Assembly: GCA_021805585.1 (NCBI GenBank)
Contig: JAJZEY010000415.1
Span: forward strand, 1 to 7,808
Source of the DNA: Planctomycetota bacterium
GTDB taxonomy: Bacteria; Planctomycetota; Phycisphaerae; WQYP01
Length of the DNA stretch: 7,808 bases
Direction: 5' to 3'
Shown here in pieces: positions 1 to 6,962 of the stretch. Numbering within the stretch: the first letter of the stretch is position 1; every line of letters starts with the position of its first letter. The notes beneath the pieces are model-generated. The model was not told the DNA's origin. It searched no databases and saw only the letters and a program-made list of their open reading frames with translations. A program made the translations under genes and the position numbers.

Positions 1-3000
1 AGGTTTACCTTCAGACTTTGCGGCATTTTCACAAATTTCTCGTCCGCCGGGGGAGGCAGCTTTTTGTCCGCGAGTTCCTTGCGGCGACTGCGAACATGCT
101 GGTTGGCCTCTTCAACGGCCTTGTGAATTTCGTCTTCGCTGGCACCGTCAAATACCGGCGTCACCGCCTGGAAGCCAAGCATCGCGGCCGCCCAGCCCAG
201 GTGGGTTTCCAGAATCTGGCCGACGTTCATACGGGAAGGGACGCCCAGCGGATTAAGCACAATATCAACCGGTGTTCCATCTTCCAGGAAGGGCATGTCT
301 TCTTCGGGAACAATACGGGCAATCACGCCCTTGTTTCCGTGCCGACCGGCCATTTTGTCACCGACTGAAAGTTGGCGCTTGGTGGCCAGATAAATTTTGA
401 CCATTTCCAGCACACCGGTCGGAAGGTCGTCGCCACGCTTCATGTGTTCAAGTTTGCGGGCTTTTTCTTCCTGAAGCGCTTCCAGGCGGGCCTTGTACCG
501 GTTATAGGTGACGACCGCTTTTTCGCGGCTGTCTTCGGGACCTTTGATCCAGTTGACCGAGAAGTTGACAACCTGTTCCAGAATCACTTCATCCAGATCG
601 GATTTGCCGACCTTCTGCCGGGTCGATGGATCCACCATCATCTGGCCGGTCACGCCGTTGATTTCATCGGTCATTTTCCGGAACAGCGTGGCAATTTGCG
701 CGTCCATCTCAACGGCAAATCGCTTGGCTTCCTTCTGAAGGTTCTTCTTCTGATCATCGGTCAGATGCGTTCGGCGGCTGAATCGCTGGGCACCGATCAC
801 GACGCCTTCGGTGCCCGCGGGCACTTCCAGCGAATCATTTTTCACATCTTCACCGGCGCGGCCGAAAATGGCATGAAGCAGCTTTTCTTCCGGGGAAAGT
901 TCGGTTTTGCTTTTAGGTGAAACCTTGCCCACCAGAATGTCATTGGGGCTCACGCGGGTGCCAATGCGGACGACGCCATCTTCATCCAGATTCTTAAGCG
1001 CCTTTTCGCTGACATTCGGAATATCACGGGTGAATTCCTCGCGACCCAGCTTGGTTTCCCGAATTTCCACATCGAATTCCTCGATATGGATGGAGGTAAA
1101 CGTATCTTTCTTGATCAGCCGTTCGCTGACCACAATCGCGTCTTCAAAGTTGTAGCCGTCATAGGTCATGAATGCCACAAGCACATTGCGACCAAGGGCC
1201 AGCTCGCCATTGCTGCAGGCGGGTCCATCGGCCAGAATCTGATTCTTTTTCACTTTCTGGTTCATGGCCACCAGCGGTTTTTGCGTCAGGCAGGTCTTGT
1301 CATTAAGACCGGCGTTTTTTCGCAGCATATATTCATCGGAATTGTCGATGACAATGCGCATGGAATCGACATAGGTCACCACGCCACTGCGTTCGGCGCG
1401 AATGACCATACCGCTGTTGGCGGGGACATGCTTTTCCAAGCCGGTTCCCACGACCGGTGGTTCGGTAATCAGAAGGGGCACGGCCTGCCGCTGCATGTTC
1501 GAACCCATTAACGCACGGTTGGCGTCGTCATGTTCCAGGAAGGGGATCAGCGCGGCGGAAATAGCCACGACCTGCTTGGGGGAAATATCGACATAATTAA
1601 TGTCTGAACCGCGGGCCTGCTGCAAATCGCCGTTGACACGGGCCAGCAACAGGTCCTGCCGAACCTTGAGCGTTTTGGGGTCCACGGTTTCCGGCGGGGC
1701 CAGCACGGCCTTCATTTCCTCGTCCGCACGCAGATATTTTACCTGCCCGCTGACCTTGCCGTTTTCCACCACACGGTACGGCGTAATCAGGAAGCCGTAT
1801 TCATCAATACCCGCATAAATGGACAGCGAAGCGATCAGTCCGATGTTGGTGCCTTCCGGCGTTTCAATCGGGCAGATGCGGCCATAATGGGAAATATGCA
1901 CATCGCGAACTTCAAAGCCGGCGCGTTTGCGGTTCAAACCGCCGGGGCCAAGGGCCGAAAGGCGTCGTTCGTGGGTCAACTGGGAAAGCGGATTGGTCTG
2001 GTCCACCACCTGCGATAATTCGCTTCGCCCGAAGAAAAATTCGATTGAAGCGCTGATGCTCTTGGAATTCACCAGTTCCACAATTTTTGGATTTTCATCC
2101 TGTGCCTTGGAAGAAAGCCGTTCCTGAATAGTGCGGCGAAGCTTCAGGAAGCCTTTCCGCAGTTCTTCCTGGGCCAGTTCATCAATCGTGCGCAGCCGCC
2201 GGTTGCCCAGGTGGTCAATATCGTCCACGTAGCCCTTGTTGGCGCGCAGTTCCATGATGTACTTGATGCTTCCAAGAATGTCTTCGGCGCGAAGAGTCAT
2301 TACATCTTCGGGGACATTTTGTTCAAATTTGCGGTTAATGCGGAAACGACCCACGCGGCCGAGCCGATAGCGGTTGGCATCAAAGAAACGTTCCGCAAAC
2401 AGGGTTTTGGCCTTGTCGTCATTCGGCGGATTGCCCGGACGCAGGCGGCTGTAAATTTTCCGCAGGGCCTCTTTGTGGCTGTGGGAATCATCTTCCTGGA
2501 GGGTATTAAGAATGACCGGGTCAATGACTTTTTCAATGACCTCCAGCTTTTTAACGCTGCTGGCCTGAATTTTGGCGACCCGGTCGCCAATTTGCGTGCC
2601 AGACTTTACCAGCTCTTCACCGGTTTGCGTATCAATAATGGAACCAACGGCATAATATTCCGGCTTAAGCTGCCCGACGGGCACGGACCGGGTTTCGTAA
2701 AACGCCTTGAGCAGCGATTCATCCGTGCCGAATTTTTCATCCATGGCACGAAGGAACGTGGTGGCGGGAATTTTACTGGATTGGTCGATCCGGACCGCCA
2801 GAACATCTTTTTTGGTGACGTTAATTTCAATCCAGCTTCCGCGTTCGGGAATCACCCGGCAGGCATGAAGCGGTCGGTCGCCTTCCTGGGAGTCAATGAC
2901 AAAATCAACGCCCGGCGAACGGTGCAACTGGGACACAATGACGCGTTCGGCACCATTGATGATAAATTCGCCGCCGCCGGTCATAATCGGCACTTCACCC

Positions 3001-3344
3001 AGGTAAATCGATTCTTCCTGAACGTCGGCCTTTCCCTTGCGGCTGAAACGCACCTTGATGCGCATGGGCATACCGTAGGTAAGCCGCAGGGCGCGGCACT
3101 CATCCTGTGTGTAACGGGCGCGTTGAAGTTCGTAGCTGACATATTCCAGCTTCATGCTCTGGTCATAGGATTCAATTGGGAAGACTTCGCGCAGCAACGC
3201 CTCAATCCCCTCGTTCTTCCGTTTGTCGGGTTCAACGCCGGACTGCAGAAAACGTTTATAAGCGGCGGTCTGCACTTGAATCAGGTTGGGAATTTCAAGA
3301 GCATCGCCACGCTTGGAATAGTCACGCACTTGCGTTATACGCAT
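1..3344 (-). CDS. rpoB: DNA-directed RNA polymerase subunit beta, C-terminus cut off by window edge
   Basis: This is the second-largest subunit of RNA polymerase (with alpha, beta' and omega), which forms one side of the active-site cleft and holds the rifampicin pocket. The window shows 1114 complete codons plus two bases; roughly the last 100-150 residues, including the clamp-anchor end, lie outside. Visible landmarks in order are the N-terminal IPNLIQVQT segment (18-26), the rifampicin region (439-466, SELSQ to RRLSALGPGG), HYGRICPIETPEGTNIGL (486-503), the active-site acidic pair in YNFEDA (E734, D735) and the catalytic lysines in DKMAGRHGNKG (K997, K1005, matching E. coli K1065 and K1073). 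A charged, helix-rich insertion at about 857-970 matches the E. coli beta-i9 position. The start is the ATG at 3344, supported by AAGGTG five bases upstream. rpoC would be expected next, beyond the left edge. Odd point: four substitutions in the rifampicin region (see findings). Confidence 0.98.
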   Translation of the reverse strand, partial: MRITQVRDYSKRGDALEIPNLIQVQTAAYKRFLQSGVEPDKRKNEGIEALLREVFPIESYDQSMKLEYVSYELQRARYTQDECRALRLTYGMPMRIKVRFSRKGKADVQEESIYLGEVPIMTGGGEFIINGAERVIVSQLHRSPGVDFVIDSQEGDRPLHACRVIPERGSWIEINVTKKDVLAVRIDQSSKIPATTFLRAMDEKFGTDESLLKAFYETRSVPVGQLKPEYYAVGSIIDTQTGEELVKSGTQIGDRVAKIQASSVKKLEVIEKVIDPVILNTLQEDDSHSHKEALRKIYSRLRPGNPPNDDKAKTLFAERFFDANRYRLGRVGRFRINRKFEQNVPEDVMTLRAEDILGSIKYIMELRANKGYVDDIDHLGNRRLRTIDELAQEELRKGFLKLRRTIQERLSSKAQDENPKIVELVNSKSISASIEFFFGRSELSQVVDQTNPLSQLTHERRLSALGPGGLNRKRAGFEVRDVHISHYGRICPIETPEGTNIGLIASLSIYAGIDEYGFLITPYRVVENGKVSGQVKYLRADEEMKAVLAPPETVDPKTLKVRQDLLLARVNGDLQQARGSDINYVDISPKQVVAISAALIPFLEHDDANRALMGSNMQRQAVPLLITEPPVVGTGLEKHVPANSGMVIRAERSGVVTYVDSMRIVIDNSDEYMLRKNAGLNDKTCLTQKPLVAMNQKVKKNQILADGPACSNGELALGRNVLVAFMTYDGYNFEDAIVVSERLIKKDTFTSIHIEEFDVEIRETKLGREEFTRDIPNVSEKALKNLDEDGVVRIGTRVSPNDILVGKVSPKSKTELSPEEKLLHAIFGRAGEDVKNDSLEVPAGTEGVVIGAQRFSRRTHLTDDQKKNLQKEAKRFAVEMDAQIATLFRKMTDEINGVTGQMMVDPSTRQKVGKSDLDEVILEQVVNFSVNWIKGPEDSREKAVVTYNRYKARLEALQEEKARKLEHMKRGDDLPTGVLEMVKIYLATKRQLSVGDKMAGRHGNKGVIARIVPEEDMPFLEDGTPVDIVLNPLGVPSRMNVGQILETHLGWAAAMLGFQAVTPVFDGASEDEIHKAVEEANQHVRSRRKELADKKLPPPADEKFVKMPQSLKVN

Positions 3345-3349
3345 AGATT

Positions 3350-3355
3350 CACCTT
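3350..3355 (-). promoter_or_regulatory. ribosome binding site of rpoB
   Basis: AAGGTG on the minus strand ends five bases before the ATG at 3344. It is the best Shine-Dalgarno match in this neighbourhood and fixes the rpoB start. Confidence 0.75.
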
Positions 3356-3467
3356 TTAGTCACTAAATCCGCAAACAACTGTTATGCGATCGGGACCGAC
3401 AAAATTGGAACTGATAACGGCGGGGGTAAGACAACACAAAATCTGCTTTGGCTTTCCATAGCCCATT

Positions 3468-3497
3468 ATTGTACAACGGATTGACCTCTGGATGCAA
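3468..3497 (-). promoter_or_regulatory. candidate promoter for rpoB
   Basis: Reading the minus strand, TTGCAT (3497-3492) is followed after 18 bases by TACAAT (3473-3468). The -10 box differs from TATAAT at one base, but the -35 box matches TTGACA at only three of six positions. Transcription would start near 3461 and give a leader of about 115 bases before the rpoB ATG. It is the best pair I found upstream of rpoB, though A/T-rich stretches nearby offer weaker alternatives. Read-through from nadE is also possible. Confidence 0.3.
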
Positions 3498-3960
3498 GTG
3501 GCGCGCCAAACCGATTATTTTTTGGCCAAAGCCCGTTTTATCGCCCATTATCATAATTTCGCTTTCGCGTTGTATATTATTGCTTTTATAAAGCTTTTCG
3601 GCTTCATGCCGATTCTATCATAGGCCGGCATAGGCCAGCCTTTCCGCCGCCGACCCTACGCCGCGTTGACAATCATTGCCTTTCGGAAATTTTCCACCCG
3701 GATAAAATCCCGGTCGACGGCAATGAGTCCTGAATATCGGCGGATGAAATCGGGCTTTTGCGGTGCCACCCGCCCCGTCACCATCGGATTGGCTGCCAAA
3801 TGCATATGATCTATCAGGCATGTCCCGGCCGGTCTGTATGGCACCTGTCCCGGCACTGACGGGCGGACCACAATATTTTGATTGGAATTTTTGTGCAGAA
3901 TTTGAACACCTTTTTTTTTAGCTGATTTTTTATCCTGAGGCGAATTCCGCCCGCCCCGAA

Positions 3961-3989
3961 TTGACGGCCACCCCGGAAAATCTTAAACT
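3961..3989 (+). promoter_or_regulatory. sigma70-type promoter of tRNA-His
   Basis: TTGACG (3961-3966) and TAAACT (3984-3989) are separated by 17 bases, the optimal spacing. The -35 box matches the consensus at five of six positions and the -10 box at four of six. A start about seven bases after the -10 box would fall near 3996, leaving a leader of about ten bases before the tRNA, which is typical for tRNA genes. T-tracts at 3911-3919 and 3926-3931 lie further upstream. Confidence 0.6.
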
Positions 3990-4005
3990 GCTGGACTTGC
4001 CTTAT

Positions 4006-4080
4006 GGTGGATTTAGCTCAGTTGGTTAGAGCACGGGGTTGTGATCCTCGGGGTCGCGGGTTCGAGTCCCGTAATCCACC
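4006..4080 (+). tRNA. tRNA-His, anticodon GUG
   Basis: The sequence folds as a complete cloverleaf. The acceptor stem GTGGATT (4007-4013) pairs with AATCCAC (4073-4079). The D-stem is GCTC/GAGC, the anticodon stem CGGGG/CCTCG has one G-T pair, and the loop TTGTGAT has GTG at 4041-4043. The T-arm is GCGGG, TTCGAGT, CCCGT. The histidine identity marks are present: an encoded G at -1 (4006) opposite the discriminator C73 (4080), the pair recognised by HisRS. The 3' CCA is not encoded (the bases after C73 are C then T), so it must be added by tRNA nucleotidyltransferase. A run of six T follows at 4082-4087 and may help end transcription, but there is no separate hairpin. The gene stands alone, converges with nadE and is divergent from rpoB. 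Confidence 0.98.
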
Positions 4081-4107
4081 CTTTTTTCCAAGCCGCGGCA
4101 ACAAGCC

Positions 4108-5793
4108 TTATCCATCAAAGCAATTCCCTCCGGGATTGTAGCGCTGGGCAATTGGCATACGACGACCGTAGCCAAATGCCCGCGAGGTAACCTTTAACCC
4201 CGGCGGCATCTGTTTGCGTTTATATTCATTGGTATCCACCAACCGGGCCACGCGCATGGCCAGCGCCTCATCCCAGCCGGCGGCCACAATTTCCGGGACT
4301 GATTTTTCCTCTTCCACATACATTTGCAAAATGGCATCCAGAACATCATAAGGCGGAAGGGAATCCTGGTCTTTCTGGTTGGGCCGCAGTTCGGCACTCG
4401 GCGGTTTGGTGAGTGTGCCTGGCGGAATCGGGGGTATTTGGTTTTCGGTTATGGCGCGGGTATTGATATATTCGGCCAACTGATAGACCATTGTTTTGGG
4501 CACATCACTGATCACGGCCAGGCCGCCGCACATATCACCATAAAGCGTGCAGTAACCGGTGGCGATTTCACTTTTGTTGCCCGTGGTCAGCAGAAGATGG
4601 CCGAATTTATTGGAAAGGGCCATCAGAATATTGCCGCGGATGCGGGCCTGAATATTTTCCTCGGCAATTCCCGGCGGCAGGCCGTGAAATTCGCCGGCCA
4701 ATGACTTTTCCATGGCGGCATGCACAGGTTCAATGGGAATGACGCGGTATTGAATTTTTAATGCCTGCGCCAGCAGCGCGGCATCCGAAAGCGAATGGCT
4801 TGAACTGTAGCGTGATGGCAGGGCAATGCCGGTTACATTGTTTGCGCCCAAAGCCGCAGCGGCCAGTGCGGCAACAACCGCCGAGTCTATTCCGCCTGAA
4901 AGGCCCAGAACCGCGGTCTTAAAGCCGCATTTATGCGCGTAATCCCTCAGGCCCATGACCAGAGCCGCGTCAAGTGCGGCCATGCCGCCAAGGGGCGGGC
5001 GGGCGGAACATTGCGCAGGCCGGTCCGCTGCGGAAATATCCACAAAAACCAGATCGGCGGCAAAATCCGCCGCCTGTGCCAGCGGTTGGCCATCCGCGGC
5101 AACGGCCAGCGAATTGCCGTCAAAAATCAGTTCATCATTGGCCCCAACCTGATTCACATAAACCACCGGCATGTTCCAGCGGCGAGCCTGATGGCCGACC
5201 AGCCGCCTGCGATAATCATTCTTCCCAAGTACAAACGGAGATGCGCTCATGTTTATCAGCAGGTCGGCACCGCCGCGGGCCAGGGCCTCCACCGGGTTAA
5301 ACGGATAAAGTCGGCGGCCCACCAGTTCTTCGTCATTCCAAAGGTCTTCACAAATGGAAAGTCCGAGCTTTTTTCCCCGGTAATTCACCACTTCCACATT
5401 TGGACCGGGTTCAAAATAGCGGCTTTCGTCGAATACATCGTAAGTCGGCAGCAGACTTTTACGGGCTTGGGCCGCAATCCGACCATCCACAAGGAAGGCC
5501 GCCGTATTAAACAGACGGCGGCCCACCGGAGCTTTATTTTCCTCGGCGTAGCCAACCAGAACGCCAATGCCTTGGGCCGCCCGGGCGATATGCGCCAGCG
5601 CGTCGCGCATTTGCCCGAGCACCGCAGGCTTAAGCAGCAGGTCGCGTGGCGGGTAACCAATCAGGGAAAGCTCGGGGGTGACCACAAGATCCGCCCCGGC
5701 GGCGCGCGCGGTTTCCACCGCCGCCAGAATAGCGCGGGTGTTTCCCGCAATGTCGCCCACGGTTGGATTCAACTGGGCCATTGCGATGCGCAT
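4108..5793 (-). CDS. nadE: glutamine-dependent NAD+ synthase
   Basis: It catalyses the last step of NAD+ synthesis, converting deamido-NAD+ to NAD+ with ATP, using ammonia from glutamine (EC 6.3.5.1), in the cytoplasm. The protein has 561 residues, the usual length of the short two-domain bacterial form. The N-terminal nitrilase-type glutaminase domain (about 1-265) has the full catalytic triad: E41 in TPELSLIGYPP, K112 in RKSLLPTYDVFDE and C148 in SICED. The C-terminal synthetase domain (about 270-561) has the ATP-pyrophosphatase loop SGGIDS at 299-304, TTGNKSE at 403-409 and the KPPSAELRPNQ segment at 463-473. Both sites look intact, so free ammonia should not be needed. The ATG at 5793 begins MRIAMAQLNPTVGD, as expected for the family; the only upstream Shine-Dalgarno hint is a weak GGAAA. 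It lies 103 bases after pdhB on the same strand and ends 27 bases from tRNA-His, which converges on it. Confidence 0.97.
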   Translation of the reverse strand: MRIAMAQLNPTVGDIAGNTRAILAAVETARAAGADLVVTPELSLIGYPPRDLLLKPAVLGQMRDALAHIARAAQGIGVLVGYAEENKAPVGRRLFNTAAFLVDGRIAAQARKSLLPTYDVFDESRYFEPGPNVEVVNYRGKKLGLSICEDLWNDEELVGRRLYPFNPVEALARGGADLLINMSASPFVLGKNDYRRRLVGHQARRWNMPVVYVNQVGANDELIFDGNSLAVAADGQPLAQAADFAADLVFVDISAADRPAQCSARPPLGGMAALDAALVMGLRDYAHKCGFKTAVLGLSGGIDSAVVAALAAAALGANNVTGIALPSRYSSSHSLSDAALLAQALKIQYRVIPIEPVHAAMEKSLAGEFHGLPPGIAEENIQARIRGNILMALSNKFGHLLLTTGNKSEIATGYCTLYGDMCGGLAVISDVPKTMVYQLAEYINTRAITENQIPPIPPGTLTKPPSAELRPNQKDQDSLPPYDVLDAILQMYVEEEKSVPEIVAAGWDEALAMRVARLVDTNEYKRKQMPPGLKVTSRAFGYGRRMPIAQRYNPGGNCFDG

Positions 5794-5871
5794 GGTTGAT
5801 TTTTCCAGACTTTGGTTTCGCTACGACCGACCAGGACGTGCCCGCCTGCCTGATGCGGATCCGCTGACCGC

Positions 5872-5887
5872 GACCGGTGTTCCGGCC
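5872..5887 (-). other. small hairpin in the pdhB-nadE gap
   Basis: In minus-strand RNA, GGCCGG and CCGGUC pair around an AACA loop: six pairs, one of them G-U. It starts nine bases after the pdhB stop codon and has no T-run behind it, so it does not look like a terminator. It could mark the 3' end of a processed message or be chance. The rest of the 103-base gap holds a 10-base palindrome, GCGGATCCGC, at 5855-5864 and no clear promoter. Confidence 0.25.
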
Positions 5888-5896
5888 AAATTATTT

Positions 5897-6883
5897 TCAG
5901 CCCTGAAAATAGATTGCCTTTTTAATGCCCGCGGCCACGCGGCTGACATCCGGCACAACATGCTGAAGCAACGGTTTGCTGTAGGGCATCGGCACATCCA
6001 AAGAGGCAATCCGCACGACGGAATTATCCAGTGAATCCAGGCAATTTTCCTGTACCGCCGCGGCTATTTCAGACCCGACACCGCACGTGGGATAGCCTTC
6101 TTCCACGGTGATGCAATAACCGGTTTTACGAACGGAGGCGTAAATGGCTTCGGTATCCATGGGGCGAAGCGTCCGCAGGTCCAGCACTTCCACATCTATG
6201 CCATGGTCTTTATGCAGTTGTTCGGCCGCGGCCAGCGCGGTGAGGCAGGTTTTTCCCCAGGCCACCACGGTGCAATCTTTTCCGGCACGTTTAATATCCG
6301 CCTTGCCGAAAGGAATGATATATTCTTCATCGGGCACTTCGCCACGGTTGCCGTACATGGATTCATTTTCCAGGAAAATAACCGGGTCATCATCGCGAAT
6401 TGCGGCTTTCAGCAATCCTTTGGCGTCATAAGGTGTGGAGGGGATGACCACTTTAAGTCCCGGAACGTGGGTATACAGGGCGTCAACGGTCCAGGAATGG
6501 GTGGCCGCCAACTGCTGGCCGGGGCCGGAAATACCGCGAAAAACAATGGGGACTTTTACCTGCCCGCCGGACATGTGCCGCACTTTCGGGGCATTGTTGA
6601 CCACCTGGTCAAAGGCGACCAGGGAAAACGAAAAGGTCATGAATTCGATAATCGGCCTCATGCCAACCATCGCCGCGCCTACGCCAAGGCCGGCAAAACC
6701 GGATTCGGAAATGGGGGCATCCACCACGCGCATCGGGCCAAATTTTGCCAGCATTCCCTGGGAAACTTTGTAAGCACCGTCATATTCGGCCACTTCCTCA
6801 CCCATCAGGAAAACGTCCGGGTCGCGCTGCATTTCTTCGCACATGGCCTGGTTAAGAGCTTCACGAAACTGAATGACTGGCAT
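5897..6883 (-). CDS. pdhB: pyruvate dehydrogenase E1 component, beta subunit
   Basis: With PdhA it forms the E1 heterotetramer that decarboxylates pyruvate on thiamine diphosphate and passes the acetyl group to E2 lipoyl arms. At 328 residues it is full length for the family. The N-terminal pyrimidine-binding domain shows MGEEVAEYDGAYKVSQG (27-43), with the glutamate pair E29/E30 that contains the cofactor-activating residue, then PISESGFAGLGVGAAM (57-72), EFMTFSF (80-86) and H129 in ATHS, matching an active-site histidine of mitochondrial E1 beta. The C-terminal transketolase-like domain contains LDLRTLRPMD (234-243), the EEGYP segment (261-265) and DVPMPYSKPL (296-305). Wording follows the mitochondrial type, which favours pyruvate over branched-chain keto acids as substrate. 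The ATG at 6883 has AAAGGA seven bases upstream. It follows pdhA by 79 bases. Confidence 0.97.
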   Translation of the reverse strand: MPVIQFREALNQAMCEEMQRDPDVFLMGEEVAEYDGAYKVSQGMLAKFGPMRVVDAPISESGFAGLGVGAAMVGMRPIIEFMTFSFSLVAFDQVVNNAPKVRHMSGGQVKVPIVFRGISGPGQQLAATHSWTVDALYTHVPGLKVVIPSTPYDAKGLLKAAIRDDDPVIFLENESMYGNRGEVPDEEYIIPFGKADIKRAGKDCTVVAWGKTCLTALAAAEQLHKDHGIDVEVLDLRTLRPMDTEAIYASVRKTGYCITVEEGYPTCGVGSEIAAAVQENCLDSLDNSVVRIASLDVPMPYSKPLLQHVVPDVSRVAAGIKKAIYFQG

Positions 6884-6890
6884 GGGTAAA

Positions 6891-6896
6891 TCCTTT
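6891..6896 (-). promoter_or_regulatory. ribosome binding site of pdhB
   Basis: AAAGGA on the minus strand lies seven bases before the ATG at 6883. It supports this start and independent translation initiation of pdhB after pdhA. Confidence 0.7.
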
Positions 6897-6904
6897 GATT
6901 CTCT

Positions 6905-6924
6905 GGCGGCAAAATTCGGCCGCC
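6905..6924 (-). other. hairpin in the pdhA-pdhB gap
   Basis: Perfect 6-base arms GGCGGC (6919-6924 read on the minus strand) and GCCGCC (6905-6910) enclose an 8-base loop, CGAATTTT. It sits between the pdhA stop codon and the pdhB ribosome binding site. There is no T-run after it on the minus strand, so it is not a standard terminator. A role in message stability or in setting the PdhA to PdhB ratio is possible but is inference. Confidence 0.35.
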
Positions 6925-6962
6925 GGGGGTTTTAACAATCGGAAAATCGGTACTCCGTCCGC

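Larger units (their letters stand above)
3345..4005. other. 661-base intergenic region between rpoB and tRNA-His
   Basis: I see no recognisable gene here. Seen directly: the rpoB ribosome binding site at the left end; a candidate rpoB promoter around 3468-3497; two perfect palindromes, TTTGGCCAAA at 3521-3530 and GGCGCGCC at 3500-3507; an 8-base inverted repeat (3445-3452 with 3525-3532); a 10-base tandem repeat containing CATAGGCC at 3619-3626 and 3629-3636; T-tracts of 9 (3911-3919) and 6 (3926-3931) on the plus strand; and the tRNA promoter at 3961-3989. Minus-strand open frames at 3363-3554 (63 codons) and 3656-3982 (109 sense codons, no ATG, GTG or TTG until 3871) lack a Shine-Dalgarno and match no family I recognise. 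I saw no GC-rich hairpin followed by a T-run on the minus strand, so no terminator for nadE is evident here. rpoB is usually preceded by rplL; it is absent. Confidence 0.7.

Noticed and set aside
2211..3359. 382-codon plus-strand open frame opposite rpoB
   Set aside because: It is the antisense shadow of rpoB. The minus-strand frame is unmistakable RpoB throughout, and the long opposite frame results from codon choice; the shadow translation resembles no known family.
3598..3612. Hairpin TCGGC-TTCAT-GCCGA as a terminator
   Set aside because: Only five pairs, followed by TTCT on the plus strand and by no T-run on the minus strand; probably chance.
3618..3821. 67-codon minus-strand open frame overlapping the 3656-3982 frame
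   Set aside because: No Shine-Dalgarno, no recognisable pattern, and it overlaps a longer open frame that is itself doubtful.
3911..3931. T9 and T6 runs as a rho-independent terminator
   Set aside because: No stable GC-rich hairpin precedes them on the plus strand (only a 3-base GTG/CAC match), and no plus-strand gene lies upstream that would need one.
4933..5799. 288-codon plus-strand open frame opposite nadE
   Set aside because: Shadow of nadE, whose domains and catalytic residues are intact on the minus strand. The translation shows no family pattern.
6203..6889. 228-codon plus-strand open frame opposite pdhB
   Set aside because: Shadow of the full-length pdhB; no independent ribosome binding site or recognisable domain.
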